A DNA stretch of 64,000 nt from Streptomyces sp. NBC_00414 (lineage in GTDB: Bacteria > Actinomycetota > Actinomycetes > Streptomycetales > Streptomycetaceae): positions 4,650,001-4,714,000 of the forward strand of contig NZ_CP107935.1 of assembly GCF_036038375.1 (NCBI RefSeq), in the 5' to 3' direction. The first letter of the stretch is position 1, and every line of letters starts with the position of its first letter. The notes beneath the pieces are model-generated. The model was not told where the DNA came from, made no database searches, and worked only from the letters and a program-made list of their open reading frames with translations. The position numbers and the translations under genes were made by a program. Below, one piece after another: positions 50,727 to 59,858 of this stretch.

Positions 50727-52964
50727 ATGCTTGGATCAACCCACGGCACCCTCACCACCGACTCCCGCCGGGCCAGGGTCATCGCCTGCGGCGAGCAACC
50801 GGCCCCTGCCGTGCACGGCAGGCCGGCCGCCACCGACGACCTCGACGTCAGCGGCCGGCCGCTGTACGCCGGTGTACCCGATCTGGACCGCTTCTTCCAC
50901 CCCGAATCGGTGGCAGTCGTCGGCGCCTCGGACGCCGAAGGACGCCCGAACACCGGCATCACCCGCCAGTTGCTCGCCTGGGCGGAGCGGGTCGGTGCCC
51001 GGCTGCACCCGGTGCACCCGACCCGCGAGTCCGTCTTCGGCCTGCGCTGCGTCCCCTCGGTCGCGGACCTGCCCGAACAGGTCGACCTGGCCGTGCTGCT
51101 GGTATCCGATCCACTGCCCGTGATCGAGCAACTCGCCGAGACGAAGGTGCGGTTCGCGGTCGCCTTCGCCTCCGGGTTCGCAGAGACCGGGGCGGAGGGC
51201 GCCGCCGCACAGGCCAGGCTCGCCGACGCCGTACGGCGCTCGGGACTCCGCTCCGGCCTGCGGCTGCTCGGCCCGAACACCAACCTCAACGCCTTCGAGA
51301 AGTTCCGCGACGACCTGGACGGACCGGCGATCGCCCTGATCACCCAGTCGGGACACCAGGGCCGCCCCGTCTTCACCCTCCAGGAACTCGGCATCCGCCT
51401 CTCCCACTGGGCGCCCACCGGCAACGAGGCCGACCTGGAGAGCGCCGACTTCATCTCCTACTTCTCCGAACAGCCCGAGGTGGGCGCCATCGCCTGTTAT
51501 GTCGAGGGCCTCAAGGACGGCCGTTCCTTCCTCCTCTCCGCCGACCGGGCCGCCCGGCGCGGGGTCCCCGTGGTCGCGGTCAAGGTCGGCCGCACCGAGA
51601 CGGGCGCGCGTACGGCCGCCTCCCACACCGGCAAGCTGACGGGCGCCGACGCGGTGGTGGACGCCGCGATGCGCCAGTACGGGGTCGTCCGTGTCGACGG
51701 TCTCGACGAACTCCAGGACACCGCGGCCCTGTTGGCCCGCGCCCGGCCCCCGTCGGCCGAGGGCGTCGCGGTCTACTCGATCTCCGGCGGCACGGGCGCG
51801 CACTTCTCCGACCTTGCGACGGCGGCGGGTCTGCACCTCCCCGCCCTCTCCTCCGCCAAGCAGGCCGAACTGCACCAGTGGATACCCGAGTACCTGGACG
51901 TCACCAACCCGATCGACAACGGCGGCCATCCCGTCGGCGACTGGCGGGGCCGCAAGATCATCGACGCGATCCTCGCCGACCCGGCCGTCGGGGTGCTGAT
52001 CTGTCCGATCACGGGCCCCTTCCCGCCCATGAGCGACCGGCTCGCGCAGGACCTGGTGGACGCGGCGGAACAGACGGACAAACTGGTGTGCGTGGTGTGG
52101 GGATCACCGGTCGGCACGGAGCCCGCGTACCGCGAGACCCTCCTCGGCTCGTCCCGCGTGGCGACCTTCCGCACCTTCGCGAACTGCATCACGGCGGTAC
52201 GGGCCCACCTGGAGCACGCCCGCTTCACCGCCTCCTACCGCTCCCCCTTCGACGAGGCGCCCCGCACCCAGTCGCCGTCCTGCCGCAAGGCCCAGGCGCT
52301 GATGCGGCCGGGCAGCAGGCTGAGCGAGCACGCGGCGAAACAACTGCTGCGCGCGTACGGGATCCGGGTGCCGCGCGAGCAGTTGGTGACCAGCGCGGCG
52401 GCCTCCGTCCGGGCGGCCGGGCTCGTCGGCTACCCCGTCGTCATGAAGGCGTCCGGGGCGCGGCTCGCCCACAAGACGGAACTCGGACTGGTGAAGATCG
52501 GCCTCACATCGGCCAGCCAGGTACGGGACGCGTACCGGGAGTTGACCGACATCGCCCGTTACGAGGACGTGTCGCTCGACGGGGTCCTGGTGTGCCAGAT
52601 GGTGGAGCCGGGTGTCGAGATGGTCGTGGGCGTGACGCACGACGAGCTCTTCGGTCCGACGGTGACGGTCGGGCTCGGCGGGGTTCTGGTGGAAGTCCTC
52701 CAGGACACGGCGGTTCGGGTGCCGCCGTTCGGCGAGGACCAGGCGAGGTCGATGCTGGACGAGCTGCGTGGGCGGGCGCTGCTGGACGGTGTCCGCGGGC
52801 GCCCTCCGGCCGACCTCGACGCGCTGGTCGAGGTCGTCCTGCGCGTCCAGCGGATGGCCCTCGAACTGGACGGCGAACTATCCGAGCTGGACATCAACCC
52901 ACTGATGGTCCTGCCCCGCGGCCAGGGTGCCGTTGCCCTGGACGCCCTGGCGATCTGCCGCTAG
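50727..52964 (+). CDS. Acyl-CoA synthetase, ADP-forming (acetate-CoA ligase) type
   Basis: A 745-residue fused NDP-forming acyl-CoA synthetase. Domains in order: CoA-binding (about 50-170; DRFFHPESVAVVGASDAEGR), succinyl-CoA-ligase-like (about 180-340, 350-500; RTAASHTGKLTGADAVVDAA with the phosphohistidine-type His), then ATP-grasp (about 525-740; VGYPVVMKASGARLAHKTEL, HDELFGPTVTVGLGGVLVEV). AGGAG lies 11 bp before ATG. It makes an acyl-CoA reversibly with ATP to ADP and phosphate. Two perfect regulon operators upstream link it to the acyl-CoA pathway. The substrate is not known. Confidence 0.92.
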   Translation: MLGSTHGTLTTDSRRARVIACGEQPAPAVHGRPAATDDLDVSGRPLYAGVPDLDRFFHPESVAVVGASDAEGRPNTGITRQLLAWAERVGARLHPVHPTRESVFGLRCVPSVADLPEQVDLAVLLVSDPLPVIEQLAETKVRFAVAFASGFAETGAEGAAAQARLADAVRRSGLRSGLRLLGPNTNLNAFEKFRDDLDGPAIALITQSGHQGRPVFTLQELGIRLSHWAPTGNEADLESADFISYFSEQPEVGAIACYVEGLKDGRSFLLSADRAARRGVPVVAVKVGRTETGARTAASHTGKLTGADAVVDAAMRQYGVVRVDGLDELQDTAALLARARPPSAEGVAVYSISGGTGAHFSDLATAAGLHLPALSSAKQAELHQWIPEYLDVTNPIDNGGHPVGDWRGRKIIDAILADPAVGVLICPITGPFPPMSDRLAQDLVDAAEQTDKLVCVVWGSPVGTEPAYRETLLGSSRVATFRTFANCITAVRAHLEHARFTASYRSPFDEAPRTQSPSCRKAQALMRPGSRLSEHAAKQLLRAYGIRVPREQLVTSAAASVRAAGLVGYPVVMKASGARLAHKTELGLVKIGLTSASQVRDAYRELTDIARYEDVSLDGVLVCQMVEPGVEMVVGVTHDELFGPTVTVGLGGVLVEVLQDTAVRVPPFGEDQARSMLDELRGRALLDGVRGRPPADLDALVEVVLRVQRMALELDGELSELDINPLMVLPRGQGAVALDALAICR

Positions 52965-53078
52965 CCACTGCGTGGGGCTCGGCCCTGGGGGTTGGTCTGT
53001 GCGGTGCACTCACGTGGGCGAGGCTCCGCCGGGGTGGCCGCGGATACGTTCTCGCTTGCGGCCGAGTGGCGGCTGGCC

Positions 53079-53288
53079 GCGCAGTTCCCCGCGCCCCCCA
53101 GGGCGCCCGAGGCGCCCTTTGGGGGCGCGGGGAACGGCGCGCTCAACCCCCACCGACCAGCACCCAACACCCCACCCGAAACCCCACCCCCAAGGGGCGC
53201 GGGGAACTGCGCGACAAGCCCCCACCCACCCGCACCCAACACCCCGGCCAAGACCACCCACCCCCTCAGGGGCGCGGGGAACGGCGCA
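53079..53288. repeat. Repeat block E: four copies of the GC-rich intergenic element
   Basis: One forward copy (53079) and three inverted copies (about 53123, 53191 and 53269) fill most of the 386-bp gap 52965-53350 between two same-strand genes. No other gene is visible there. Confidence 0.85.
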
Positions 53289-53350
53289 CCCAGCCCCCAC
53301 CGGCCCGCGGCCGAGAAGACACCCACCCCACCCCGAGCGGAGCGCACCCG

Positions 53351-54130
53351 TTGATACGCGACAGCCTCGACAACAACGTCTCCTGGATCACCCTCGACCG
53401 CCCAGAAGCCATGAACGCCCTCACCCCCGACCAACGAGACCACCTCATCCACCTCCTGGAGACCGCGTCCGCGGACGCGAACACCCGCGCGGTCGTCCTC
53501 ACAGCCACCGGCCGAGGTTTCTGCGCAGGCGCAGACCTCCGAGGCACCCAAGGCAACCGGGGCCGACTCCCGGGCGACGTCGCCCGAGTCATCCGAAACG
53601 GCGCCCAACGGCTCATCACCGCGGTCCTCGACTGCGAAAAACCGGTGATCGCGGCGGTGAACGGCACCGCGGCCGGCCTGGGCGCCCACCTCGCGTACGC
53701 CTGCGACCTGATCCTCGCCGCGGAATCGGCGAGGTTCATCGAGGTGTTCGTACGCCGCGGCCTGGTCCCCGACGGCGGCGGCGCCTACCTCCTCCCCCGT
53801 CTGATCGGCCCGCAACGGGCGAAGGAGCTGATGTTCTTCGGCGACGCCCTCACCGCCGCGGACGCCCACCGCCTGGGCCTGGTCAACCGGGTCGTCCCGG
53901 ACGACGAGCTGGAGAAGACGGCCCGCGCCTGGGCCGAACGCCTCGCCATCGGCCCCACCCGCTCCCTGGCCCTCACCAAACAACTGGTGAACGCCTCCCT
54001 GGACTCCGGCCGCGCCACCGCGTTCACCGCCGAGGCCAACGCCCAGGAGATCAACATGACGACATCGGACGCCACAGAAGGCGTAACGGCGTTCGTGGAG
54101 CGACGCGACCCGCGCTTCGAGGGCCGCTGA
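53351..54130 (+). CDS. Enoyl-CoA hydratase
   Basis: A 259-residue crotonase. No ATG is available near the N-terminal conserved region, so the TTG at 53351 (LIRDSLDNNVSWITLDRPEA) is proposed; the frame stays open upstream through the repeat block, which is not coding. Motifs: TGRGFCAGADLRGTQ (first oxyanion loop), AAVNGTAAGLGAHLAYACDL and VRRGLVPDGGGAYLLPRLIG, the last with the Gly-Gly-Gly loop typical of active hydratase/isomerase members. It may be read from the 50.7 kb promoter. No ribosome site is strong. Confidence 0.85.
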   Translation: MIRDSLDNNVSWITLDRPEAMNALTPDQRDHLIHLLETASADANTRAVVLTATGRGFCAGADLRGTQGNRGRLPGDVARVIRNGAQRLITAVLDCEKPVIAAVNGTAAGLGAHLAYACDLILAAESARFIEVFVRRGLVPDGGGAYLLPRLIGPQRAKELMFFGDALTAADAHRLGLVNRVVPDDELEKTARAWAERLAIGPTRSLALTKQLVNASLDSGRATAFTAEANAQEINMTTSDATEGVTAFVERRDPRFEGR

Positions 54131-54169
54131 ACCACCCACCCGCCACCGCCCCGGCGAACCCCTTCCAAT

Positions 54170-54184
54170 CTGACGCCCCGTCAT
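54170..54184. promoter_or_regulatory. Regulon operator, CTGACG-CCC-CGTCAT
   Basis: One mismatch to consensus. The ATG of the flavin reductase gene starts 5 bp after the site, the same spacing as between the site at 28079 and the ATG at 28099. Confidence 0.7.
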
Positions 54185-54189
54185 CTTCA

Positions 54190-54861
54190 ATGGGCGGTGT
54201 GATGGGACACGCAGGAATGGCCGCGGCAGCCGTCCGCTACCTGAGGTCGGCCGACGGCCCGAAGGCCGCGGGACCGGTCGAACCGCTCCCGCGTCCGGAC
54301 CTGCGCGCGGTCGGCGACGACGAACGGGCACCGATCGACCCGGCCGAATTCCGCCGCGTACTCGGGAACTTCGCAACGGGCGTCACCGTCATCACAGCCC
54401 CGGCGCCGCCGCCGACCGTCGAACCGCAGGCCGAAGCGGAGGCCGCCCCGACCGGCCCCGCCGGCTTCGCCTGTCAGTCCTTCGCCGCGCTCTCCCTCGA
54501 CCCGCCCCTGATCGCATTCATGGTGGCGCGTACGTCCACGACCTGGCCGCGTATCGCCCGCGCGGGCGTCTTCTGCGTGAACGTCCTGGGCGCGCACCAG
54601 GGCGACCTGTGCCGCGGCTTCGCGGTGAGCGGCTCGGACAAGTTCGCCGGTGTCGCCCACGAACCGTCGCCGGTCTCGGGTTCGCCCCGCCTGACCGGCG
54701 CCACGGCGTGGATCGACTGCACGATCCACGCGGTCCACACGGGCGGCGACCACCTGATCGTGGTGGGCAGGGTGGACGCACTGGGCACCCCCGACGGCAC
54801 CGGTGACGGCGACGCGCCCCTGCTCTTCCACCGCGGCCGCTTCGGCGGCTTCACGAACTGA
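54190..54861 (+). CDS. Flavin reductase-family protein
   Basis: A 223-residue protein of the flavin-reductase (split-barrel, HpaC-like) family. After a 50-residue leader the domain reads EFRRVLGNFATGVTVITAPA, then FACQSFAALSLDPPLIAFMV, RIARAGVFCVNVLGAHQGDL and the end block PLLFHRGRFGGF. Such enzymes supply reduced FMN to a monooxygenase or act as one-component reductases. It begins 5 bp after the operator without a ribosome site, so a leaderless transcript is likely. The N-terminal leader is longer than usual and contains a Pro-rich insertion, PAPPPTVEPQAEAEAAP. Confidence 0.88.
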   Translation: MGGVMGHAGMAAAAVRYLRSADGPKAAGPVEPLPRPDLRAVGDDERAPIDPAEFRRVLGNFATGVTVITAPAPPPTVEPQAEAEAAPTGPAGFACQSFAALSLDPPLIAFMVARTSTTWPRIARAGVFCVNVLGAHQGDLCRGFAVSGSDKFAGVAHEPSPVSGSPRLTGATAWIDCTIHAVHTGGDHLIVVGRVDALGTPDGTGDGDAPLLFHRGRFGGFTN

Positions 54862-54894
54862 CCCCGGCCGGCCCGACCGCCTCCGCCACCCCGC

Positions 54895-56238
54895 TCAGGC
54901 AGCCCCTCCGGCGAGTACCGCCTTCCCCGGCACCGCCCCGCGCCGGATCACCAGCGCCATCAGCGCGGCCACGGCGCACAGCGCCCCGGAGGCGTACCAC
55001 ATCACGTCGTACTCGCCGAAGGTGTCGCGGACGACTCCCCCGACGAAGGCTACGAGGGCGGCGCCGACCTGGTGGGAGGCGAGGACCCAGCCGAAGACGA
55101 TCGCGCTGTCGTCCCCGAACCGGTCACGGCACAGGGCGATGGTGGGCGGCACGGTGGCGACCCAGTCGAGGCCGTAGAAGACGATGAAGAAGACCATCGG
55201 CGGATGGACCGAGGGGCCGAGGAGCAGCGGGAGGAAGAGGAGGGAGACGCCGCGCAGGGCGTAGTAGACGGCCAGCAGGCGGCGCGGGTCGAAGCGGTCC
55301 GTGAACCAGCCGGAGGCGATCGTGCCGACGACGTCGAAGACGCCGATGACCGCGAGGAGCGAGGCGGCTGCCGTGATGGGCATGCGGTGGTCGTGGGCGG
55401 CGGGCACGAAGTGGGTCTGGATCAGGCCGTTGGTCGAGGCGCCGCAGATCGCGAACGTCCCCGCGAGCAGCCAGAAGGGTCCCGTGCGCGCGGCGGAGAA
55501 GAGAACCTTCACGGCTCGGCGCGCGGCCCCCGGCACGGGCGGCGGCTTCTCGACGAACTCCGTCGCCCCGTACGGCTTGAGGCCCACGTCGGCCGGGTGG
55601 TCGCGCAGCAGCAGCCAGACGAACGGCACGACCGCGAGCGCCGCCAGAGCCACGGTCACCGCGGCCGGACGCCAGTCGTGCTCGGAAACGATCCAGGACA
55701 GGATCGGCAGGAAGATCAGCTGGCCGGAGGCCGAGGCGGCGGTGAGGATGCCGGTGACCAGGCCGCGCTTCTCGGTGAACCAGCGGTTCGTGACGGTCGC
55801 GGCGAAGGCGAGGGCCATCGAGCCGGAGCCCAGCCCGACGAGCAGCCCCCAGCACAGCAGCAGCTGCCACGCGGCGGTCATCCACACCGTGGCGCCGGAG
55901 CCGACCGCGATCACGATCAGGGCGAGCGCGACGACCCGCCGGATGCCGAACCGGTCCATCAGCGCGGCGGCGAACGGCGCCGTCAGCCCGTACAGCGCGA
56001 GGTTGACGGAGACCGCGAGGCCGATGGTGCCGCGCGACCAGTGGAACTCGTCGTGCAGCGGGTCGATCAGCAGGCCGGGCAGGGAGCGGAAGGCCGCCGC
56101 GCCGATGATCGTCACGAAGGTGACCGCGGCCACGAACCACGCCCGGTGCACCCGCGTGCGCCGCCGACGTCCGCTCACGTCGGTTCCGGGGTCCTGCGCG
56201 GGTACCGCGTCCGTCGCGGCGTCGGTTGTCTGTGTCAC
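54895..56238 (-). CDS. MFS transporter (oxalate/formate- or monocarboxylate-type)
   Basis: A 447-residue major facilitator with 12 predicted helices, start GTG 56238. The N-terminal 28 residues are hydrophilic, then AWFVAAVTFVTIIGAAAFRS. Between helices 2 and 3 lies the DRFGIRRVVAL motif, and ALMDRFGIRR/GWFTDRFDPRR are the two loop-2/3-type signatures. WHHSxG-like features (EFHWSRGTIGLAVSVN) match the oxalate:formate antiporter / MCT group that carries carboxylates. It may bring an acid substrate into the cell for the ligases; no regulon operator was found before it. It is divergent from the GlxA-type regulator 71 bp away. Confidence 0.9.
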   Translation of the reverse strand: MTQTTDAATDAVPAQDPGTDVSGRRRRTRVHRAWFVAAVTFVTIIGAAAFRSLPGLLIDPLHDEFHWSRGTIGLAVSVNLALYGLTAPFAAALMDRFGIRRVVALALIVIAVGSGATVWMTAAWQLLLCWGLLVGLGSGSMALAFAATVTNRWFTEKRGLVTGILTAASASGQLIFLPILSWIVSEHDWRPAAVTVALAALAVVPFVWLLLRDHPADVGLKPYGATEFVEKPPPVPGAARRAVKVLFSAARTGPFWLLAGTFAICGASTNGLIQTHFVPAAHDHRMPITAAASLLAVIGVFDVVGTIASGWFTDRFDPRRLLAVYYALRGVSLLFLPLLLGPSVHPPMVFFIVFYGLDWVATVPPTIALCRDRFGDDSAIVFGWVLASHQVGAALVAFVGGVVRDTFGEYDVMWYASGALCAVAALMALVIRRGAVPGKAVLAGGAA

Positions 56239-56309
56239 GTCATCGAGCTTCCGTCCTCCGCCCTCCCCGAACGAGTGGCCCGAAGGACAGCATTCGCTAG
56301 GATCGGGCC

Positions 56310-57317
56310 ATGGGTACGAACACGTCGCACACCCCCCGCACGCCGGACACCCCGTTCCGCCCGCACCGTGTCGTCGTCCTGGCCCTGGACGGCCTGCTCC
56401 CCTTCGAGCTGGGCATCCCGCAGCGCATCTTCGGCCGCGCCGTGGACACGCGGGGCCGGAAGCTGTACGAGATCGTCACCTGCTCGGTCCGGCCGCCGGG
56501 CCCGGTCGAGACGGACGCCGACTTCTCCGTGCTGGTCCGGAACGGCCCTGAGGCCCTGGCCACCGCGGACACCGTCGTGATCCCGGCCTCGTACGAGCTC
56601 GGCCCGGTGCACGAGGAGGGTGTGCTCACGGAGGAGCTGGCCGCGGCCCTCGCCCTGATCCGGCCGGGCACCCGGCTCGTCTCGATCTGCACCGGCGGGT
56701 ACGTCCTGGCCGCCGCCGGCCTTCTCGACGGGCGTCCGGCGACCACGCACTGGGCGTCCGCGGAGCACTTCCAACGGCTCTTCCCGAAGGTGCTGGTCGA
56801 CGCCGACGTGCTGTTCATCGACGACGGGGACATCCTGACCTCCGCCGGTGTCGCGGCGGGCATCGACCTGTGCGTCCACATCGTGCGCCGCGACCACGGC
56901 ACCGCCGTCGCCAACGAGGTGGCCCGCCGCACGGTCGTGCCTCCGCACCGGGACGGCGGTCAGGCGCAGTACATCCAACGGCCCGTGCCCGAAGCGCAGT
57001 TGTCGTCCACGATCGCGGCCCGTGCCTGGGCGCTGAGCCGGTTGCACGAGCCGATCCAGTTGCGGGACATGGCCGAGCAGGAGGCGATGTCGGTGCGGAC
57101 GTTCACGCGGCGGTTCCGGGAGGAGGCCGGGATCAGCCCCGGGCAGTGGCTCACCCAGCAGCGCGTCGAACGCGCGCGGCACCTCCTGGAGTCCACGGCT
57201 CTCTCGATCGACCAGGTCGCGCAGGACTCCGGCTTCGGCACGGCCCAGTCGATGCGCCAACACCTCCAATCAACCTTGGGCGTCACCCCCACCGCATACC
57301 GCCGCACCTTCCGCTGA
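56310..57317 (+). CDS. GlxA-family AraC-type regulator (DJ-1/PfpI plus HTH)
   Basis: A 335-residue regulator. The N-terminal DJ-1/PfpI-like domain (about 15-190) has VVVLALDGLLPFELGIPQRI and the elbow Cys in TRLVSICTGGYVLAAAGLLD. The C-terminal AraC domain (about 225-330) has PIQLRDMAEQEAMSVRTFTR and the second helix-turn-helix SIDQVAQDSGFGTAQSMRQH. GlxA/FtrA regulators of this form activate genes on small-molecule signals. It is divergent from the MFS transporter and is its likely controller (inference). Confidence 0.92.
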   Translation: MGTNTSHTPRTPDTPFRPHRVVVLALDGLLPFELGIPQRIFGRAVDTRGRKLYEIVTCSVRPPGPVETDADFSVLVRNGPEALATADTVVIPASYELGPVHEEGVLTEELAAALALIRPGTRLVSICTGGYVLAAAGLLDGRPATTHWASAEHFQRLFPKVLVDADVLFIDDGDILTSAGVAAGIDLCVHIVRRDHGTAVANEVARRTVVPPHRDGGQAQYIQRPVPEAQLSSTIAARAWALSRLHEPIQLRDMAEQEAMSVRTFTRRFREEAGISPGQWLTQQRVERARHLLESTALSIDQVAQDSGFGTAQSMRQHLQSTLGVTPTAYRRTFR

Positions 57318-57360
57318 CACCGGTCACCACCTGAGGCCCCCCGCTGCGCCGCTACTACCC

Positions 57361-57478
57361 AGGGGCGCGGGGAACGGCGCAGTCTTGCGTCTTTAGGGGC
57401 GCGGGGAACGGCGCAGTCTTTTAGGGGCGCGGGGAACGGCGCAATCTTGTGTCGTTTAGGGGCGCGGGGAACGGCGCA
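57361..57478. repeat. Repeat block F: four copies of the GC-rich element in one orientation
   Basis: Four inverted-orientation copies (GGGGCGCGGGGAACGGCGCA) follow each other at about 27-36 bp intervals, separated by short T-rich spacers such as TCTTTTA. The 239-bp gap 57318-57556 between convergent genes has no gene. Confidence 0.85.
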
Positions 57479-57556
57479 ATCCTTTGGCCCCGCCCCACCG
57501 GCCCGCAGCCAAATCCGAACCCGATCCCGATCCCGACGGGGTACTAGGGCGCAGCC

Positions 57557-58606
57557 CTAGAAGGTAAGTACAGCCCGGGCAACCCGCCCACCCCCCGCAT
57601 CGGCCGCAGCCTTCTCGAACTCCTCCACCGGATACGTGTCCGTCACCAACTCGTCCAGCAACAACCGCCCCTCCACATACATCCGCGCGTACAGCGCAAC
57701 ATCCCGCTGCGGCCGAGAAGACCCGTACCGGCACCCCAGGATCGACTTGTCCAGATACATCGACGAGACGAGGAAGGACGCCTCGGCGCCGGCGGGCGGC
57801 ACCCCCAGCAGCACGGCCTGCCCGTGCCGGTCGAGCAGATCGACGGCCTGCCGTACGAGCTCGACCCGGCCCACGCACTCGAAGACATGGTCCGCACCGG
57901 TCGGCAGGATGTCCCGCACCCCCTCCGTGGAGGTGAGGAAGTGCCCGGCCCCGAACCGCCGCGCGACGGCCTCCTTCGCTGGGTTCGAGTCCACCGCCAC
58001 CACCGTGCCCGCTCCGGCGATCCGCGCGCCCTGGATCACGTTGAGCCCGATCCCGCCCGTGCCGATGACGACGACGCTGTCCCCGTGGTCCACCCGCGCC
58101 CGGTTCAGCACGGCCCCGACCCCCGTCAGCACCCCGCACCCGATCAGGGCGGCCGACGCCATCGGGATGTCCTTCGGGATCCGTACCGCCTGCACGGCCT
58201 TCACCAACGTCCGTTCGGCGAAGGCGGAGTTCGACGCGAACTGGTACAGCGGCTGTCCGGCGCGTACGAACGGCCGCTGCGGCATCCCGATGGCCTTGCG
58301 GCACATGGTGGGCCGCCCCCGGTCGCACTCGGCGCACGCACCGCAGTTCGCGAGCGTGGACAGGGAGACATGGTCACCGGGCTGCACATGCGTGACCCCG
58401 GCGCCCACCTCCGCCACGACGCCCGCGCCCTCATGGCCGAGCACCACGGGTACGGGGAAGGGAATGGTCCCGTCCACCACGGACAGGTCGCTGTGGCACA
58501 GCCCGGCCGCCGAGACCGAGACCAGCACCTCGCCCGGCCCCGGATCCCGTATCTCCAGGTCGTCCACCACCTGGGCCTGCTTGCCGTCGAAGACCACGCC
58601 CCTCAT
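57557..58606 (-). CDS. Zinc-dependent alcohol dehydrogenase (MDR)
   Basis: A 349-residue zinc alcohol dehydrogenase. Catalytic zinc ligands are in AAGLCHSDLS and VLGHEGAGVV; structural zinc cysteines in LANCGACAECDRGRPTMCRK. The cofactor site VVVIGTGGIGLNVIQGARIA is followed by an Asp in VVAVDSNPAK, indicating NAD preference. GAGGAG precedes the ATG. It is third in an operon after an SDR and an acyl-CoA dehydrogenase, and would oxidise a pathway alcohol. Confidence 0.93.
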   Translation of the reverse strand: MRGVVFDGKQAQVVDDLEIRDPGPGEVLVSVSAAGLCHSDLSVVDGTIPFPVPVVLGHEGAGVVAEVGAGVTHVQPGDHVSLSTLANCGACAECDRGRPTMCRKAIGMPQRPFVRAGQPLYQFASNSAFAERTLVKAVQAVRIPKDIPMASAALIGCGVLTGVGAVLNRARVDHGDSVVVIGTGGIGLNVIQGARIAGAGTVVAVDSNPAKEAVARRFGAGHFLTSTEGVRDILPTGADHVFECVGRVELVRQAVDLLDRHGQAVLLGVPPAGAEASFLVSSMYLDKSILGCRYGSSRPQRDVALYARMYVEGRLLLDELVTDTYPVEEFEKAAADAGGGRVARAVLTF

Positions 58607-58630
58607 GTCACACTCCTCGTCGCACCCATC

Positions 58631-59773
58631 TCAGCCCTTCGCTTCCCGGGGAAGGCCGAGCACGCGCTCGGCGATGATCGTGCGCTGGATCTCGTCCGAG
58701 CCGCCGTAGATGGTGTCGGCCCGGCTGAAGAGGAAGAGGTGCTGGAGCTCGTCCAGTCGGTACGGCGCCCCGGCCGTCCAGTCCGCCGGCCCGACCGCCG
58801 CGCCCGCGCCCCGTACCCGCATCGCCAGTTCGCCGAGCCGCTGATGCCACCGGCCCCACAGCAGCTTGGCCACACTGGGGGCACCCCGGTCGGCCGAACT
58901 CCCCAGTGTCCGCAGGGCGTTCCACCGCATGGTGCGCAGCTCGGCCCACTGCCGTACGAGCAGGTCGCGGACGACCGGGTCGTCGGCCGCGCCCGTGGCG
59001 ACGGCGACCTCCACCACCCGCGCCAGCTCCTGTGCGAAGCCGATCTGCTGGGCCAGCGTGGAGACACCCCGCTCGAAGCCGAGGAGGCTCATCGCGACCT
59101 GCCAGCCGTCGCCCTCGGCGCCGACGACGTGCTCCACGCTCGCGCGGGCCCCGTCGAAGAAGACCTCGTTGAACTCGCTGGTCCCGGTCATCTGCCGGAT
59201 CGGCCTGACCTCGATCCGGCCGGGCTGGTCCATGGGTACGAGGAGGAAACTCAGCCCGCGATGTCTGCGGGAGCCCGCCTCCGTTCGCGCCAGTACGAAG
59301 CACCAGTCCGCCTCGTGCGCCAGCGAGGTCCAGATCTTCTGCCCGCTGATCCGATAGGTGCCCGCCTCCCGCACGGCCTCGGTACGGATCCCGGCGAGGT
59401 CGGATCCGGCCCCGGGTTCGCTGTAGCCCTGGCACCAGAGTTCGTCACCGGAGGCGATGGGCGGCAGGAACCGGGCCTTCTGCTCGTCGCTCCCGTGCGC
59501 GATGAGAGTGGGAGCGAGGAGCTTCTCCCCGATGTGCCCACTGCGGGCGGGCGCCCGGGCCCGTGCGTACTCCTCGGCCCACACCACCTGCCGCCCGACC
59601 CCGACCGCCCGATTTCCGTATCCCTCCGCCCCCCACCCGATCCCGATCCACCCGTCCTTCCCGAGCGTCCGCTCCCACCCCCGCCGATCCCCGCCCCAGG
59701 GAACATGCCCGGCCAGCCACCCCCGCACTTCCCCCCGAAACGCCTCGTCCTCCGACGTGACCCCGAATTCCAC
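58631..59773 (-). CDS. Acyl-CoA dehydrogenase
   Basis: A 380-residue dehydrogenase. The GTG at 59773 (VEFGVTSEDEAFRGEVRGWL) is chosen because GGAGG lies 6 bp upstream; the frame also stays open 48 bp further, but those codons come from a copy of the GC-rich repeat. Landmarks: LWCQGYSEPGAGSDLAGIRT (FAD/acyl-CoA loop), RISGQKIWTSLAHEADWCFV and the C-terminal SRADTIYGGSDEIQRTIIAE, the last characteristic of FadE17/26-like chains. It lies between an SDR and an alcohol dehydrogenase in one operon. Confidence 0.92.
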   Translation of the reverse strand: MEFGVTSEDEAFRGEVRGWLAGHVPWGGDRRGWERTLGKDGWIGIGWGAEGYGNRAVGVGRQVVWAEEYARARAPARSGHIGEKLLAPTLIAHGSDEQKARFLPPIASGDELWCQGYSEPGAGSDLAGIRTEAVREAGTYRISGQKIWTSLAHEADWCFVLARTEAGSRRHRGLSFLLVPMDQPGRIEVRPIRQMTGTSEFNEVFFDGARASVEHVVGAEGDGWQVAMSLLGFERGVSTLAQQIGFAQELARVVEVAVATGAADDPVVRDLLVRQWAELRTMRWNALRTLGSSADRGAPSVAKLLWGRWHQRLGELAMRVRGAGAAVGPADWTAGAPYRLDELQHLFLFSRADTIYGGSDEIQRTIIAERVLGLPREAKG

Positions 59774-59796
59774 CGTGTCCTCCAACCGCCCTTTTT

Positions 59797-59816
59797 GGGG
59801 GCGCGGGGAACTGCGC
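59797..59816 (-). repeat. Single copy of the GC-rich element inside an operon (block G)
   Basis: GGGGCGCGGGGAACTGCGCG lies in the 85-bp gap between the SDR and acyl-CoA dehydrogenase genes, directly upstream of the ribosome site of the latter. It is the only copy found inside an operon. Confidence 0.75.
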
Positions 59817-59858
59817 GACAAGCCACAGCGGACCCGCGCCAGCCGATTGCCTCAGCCC

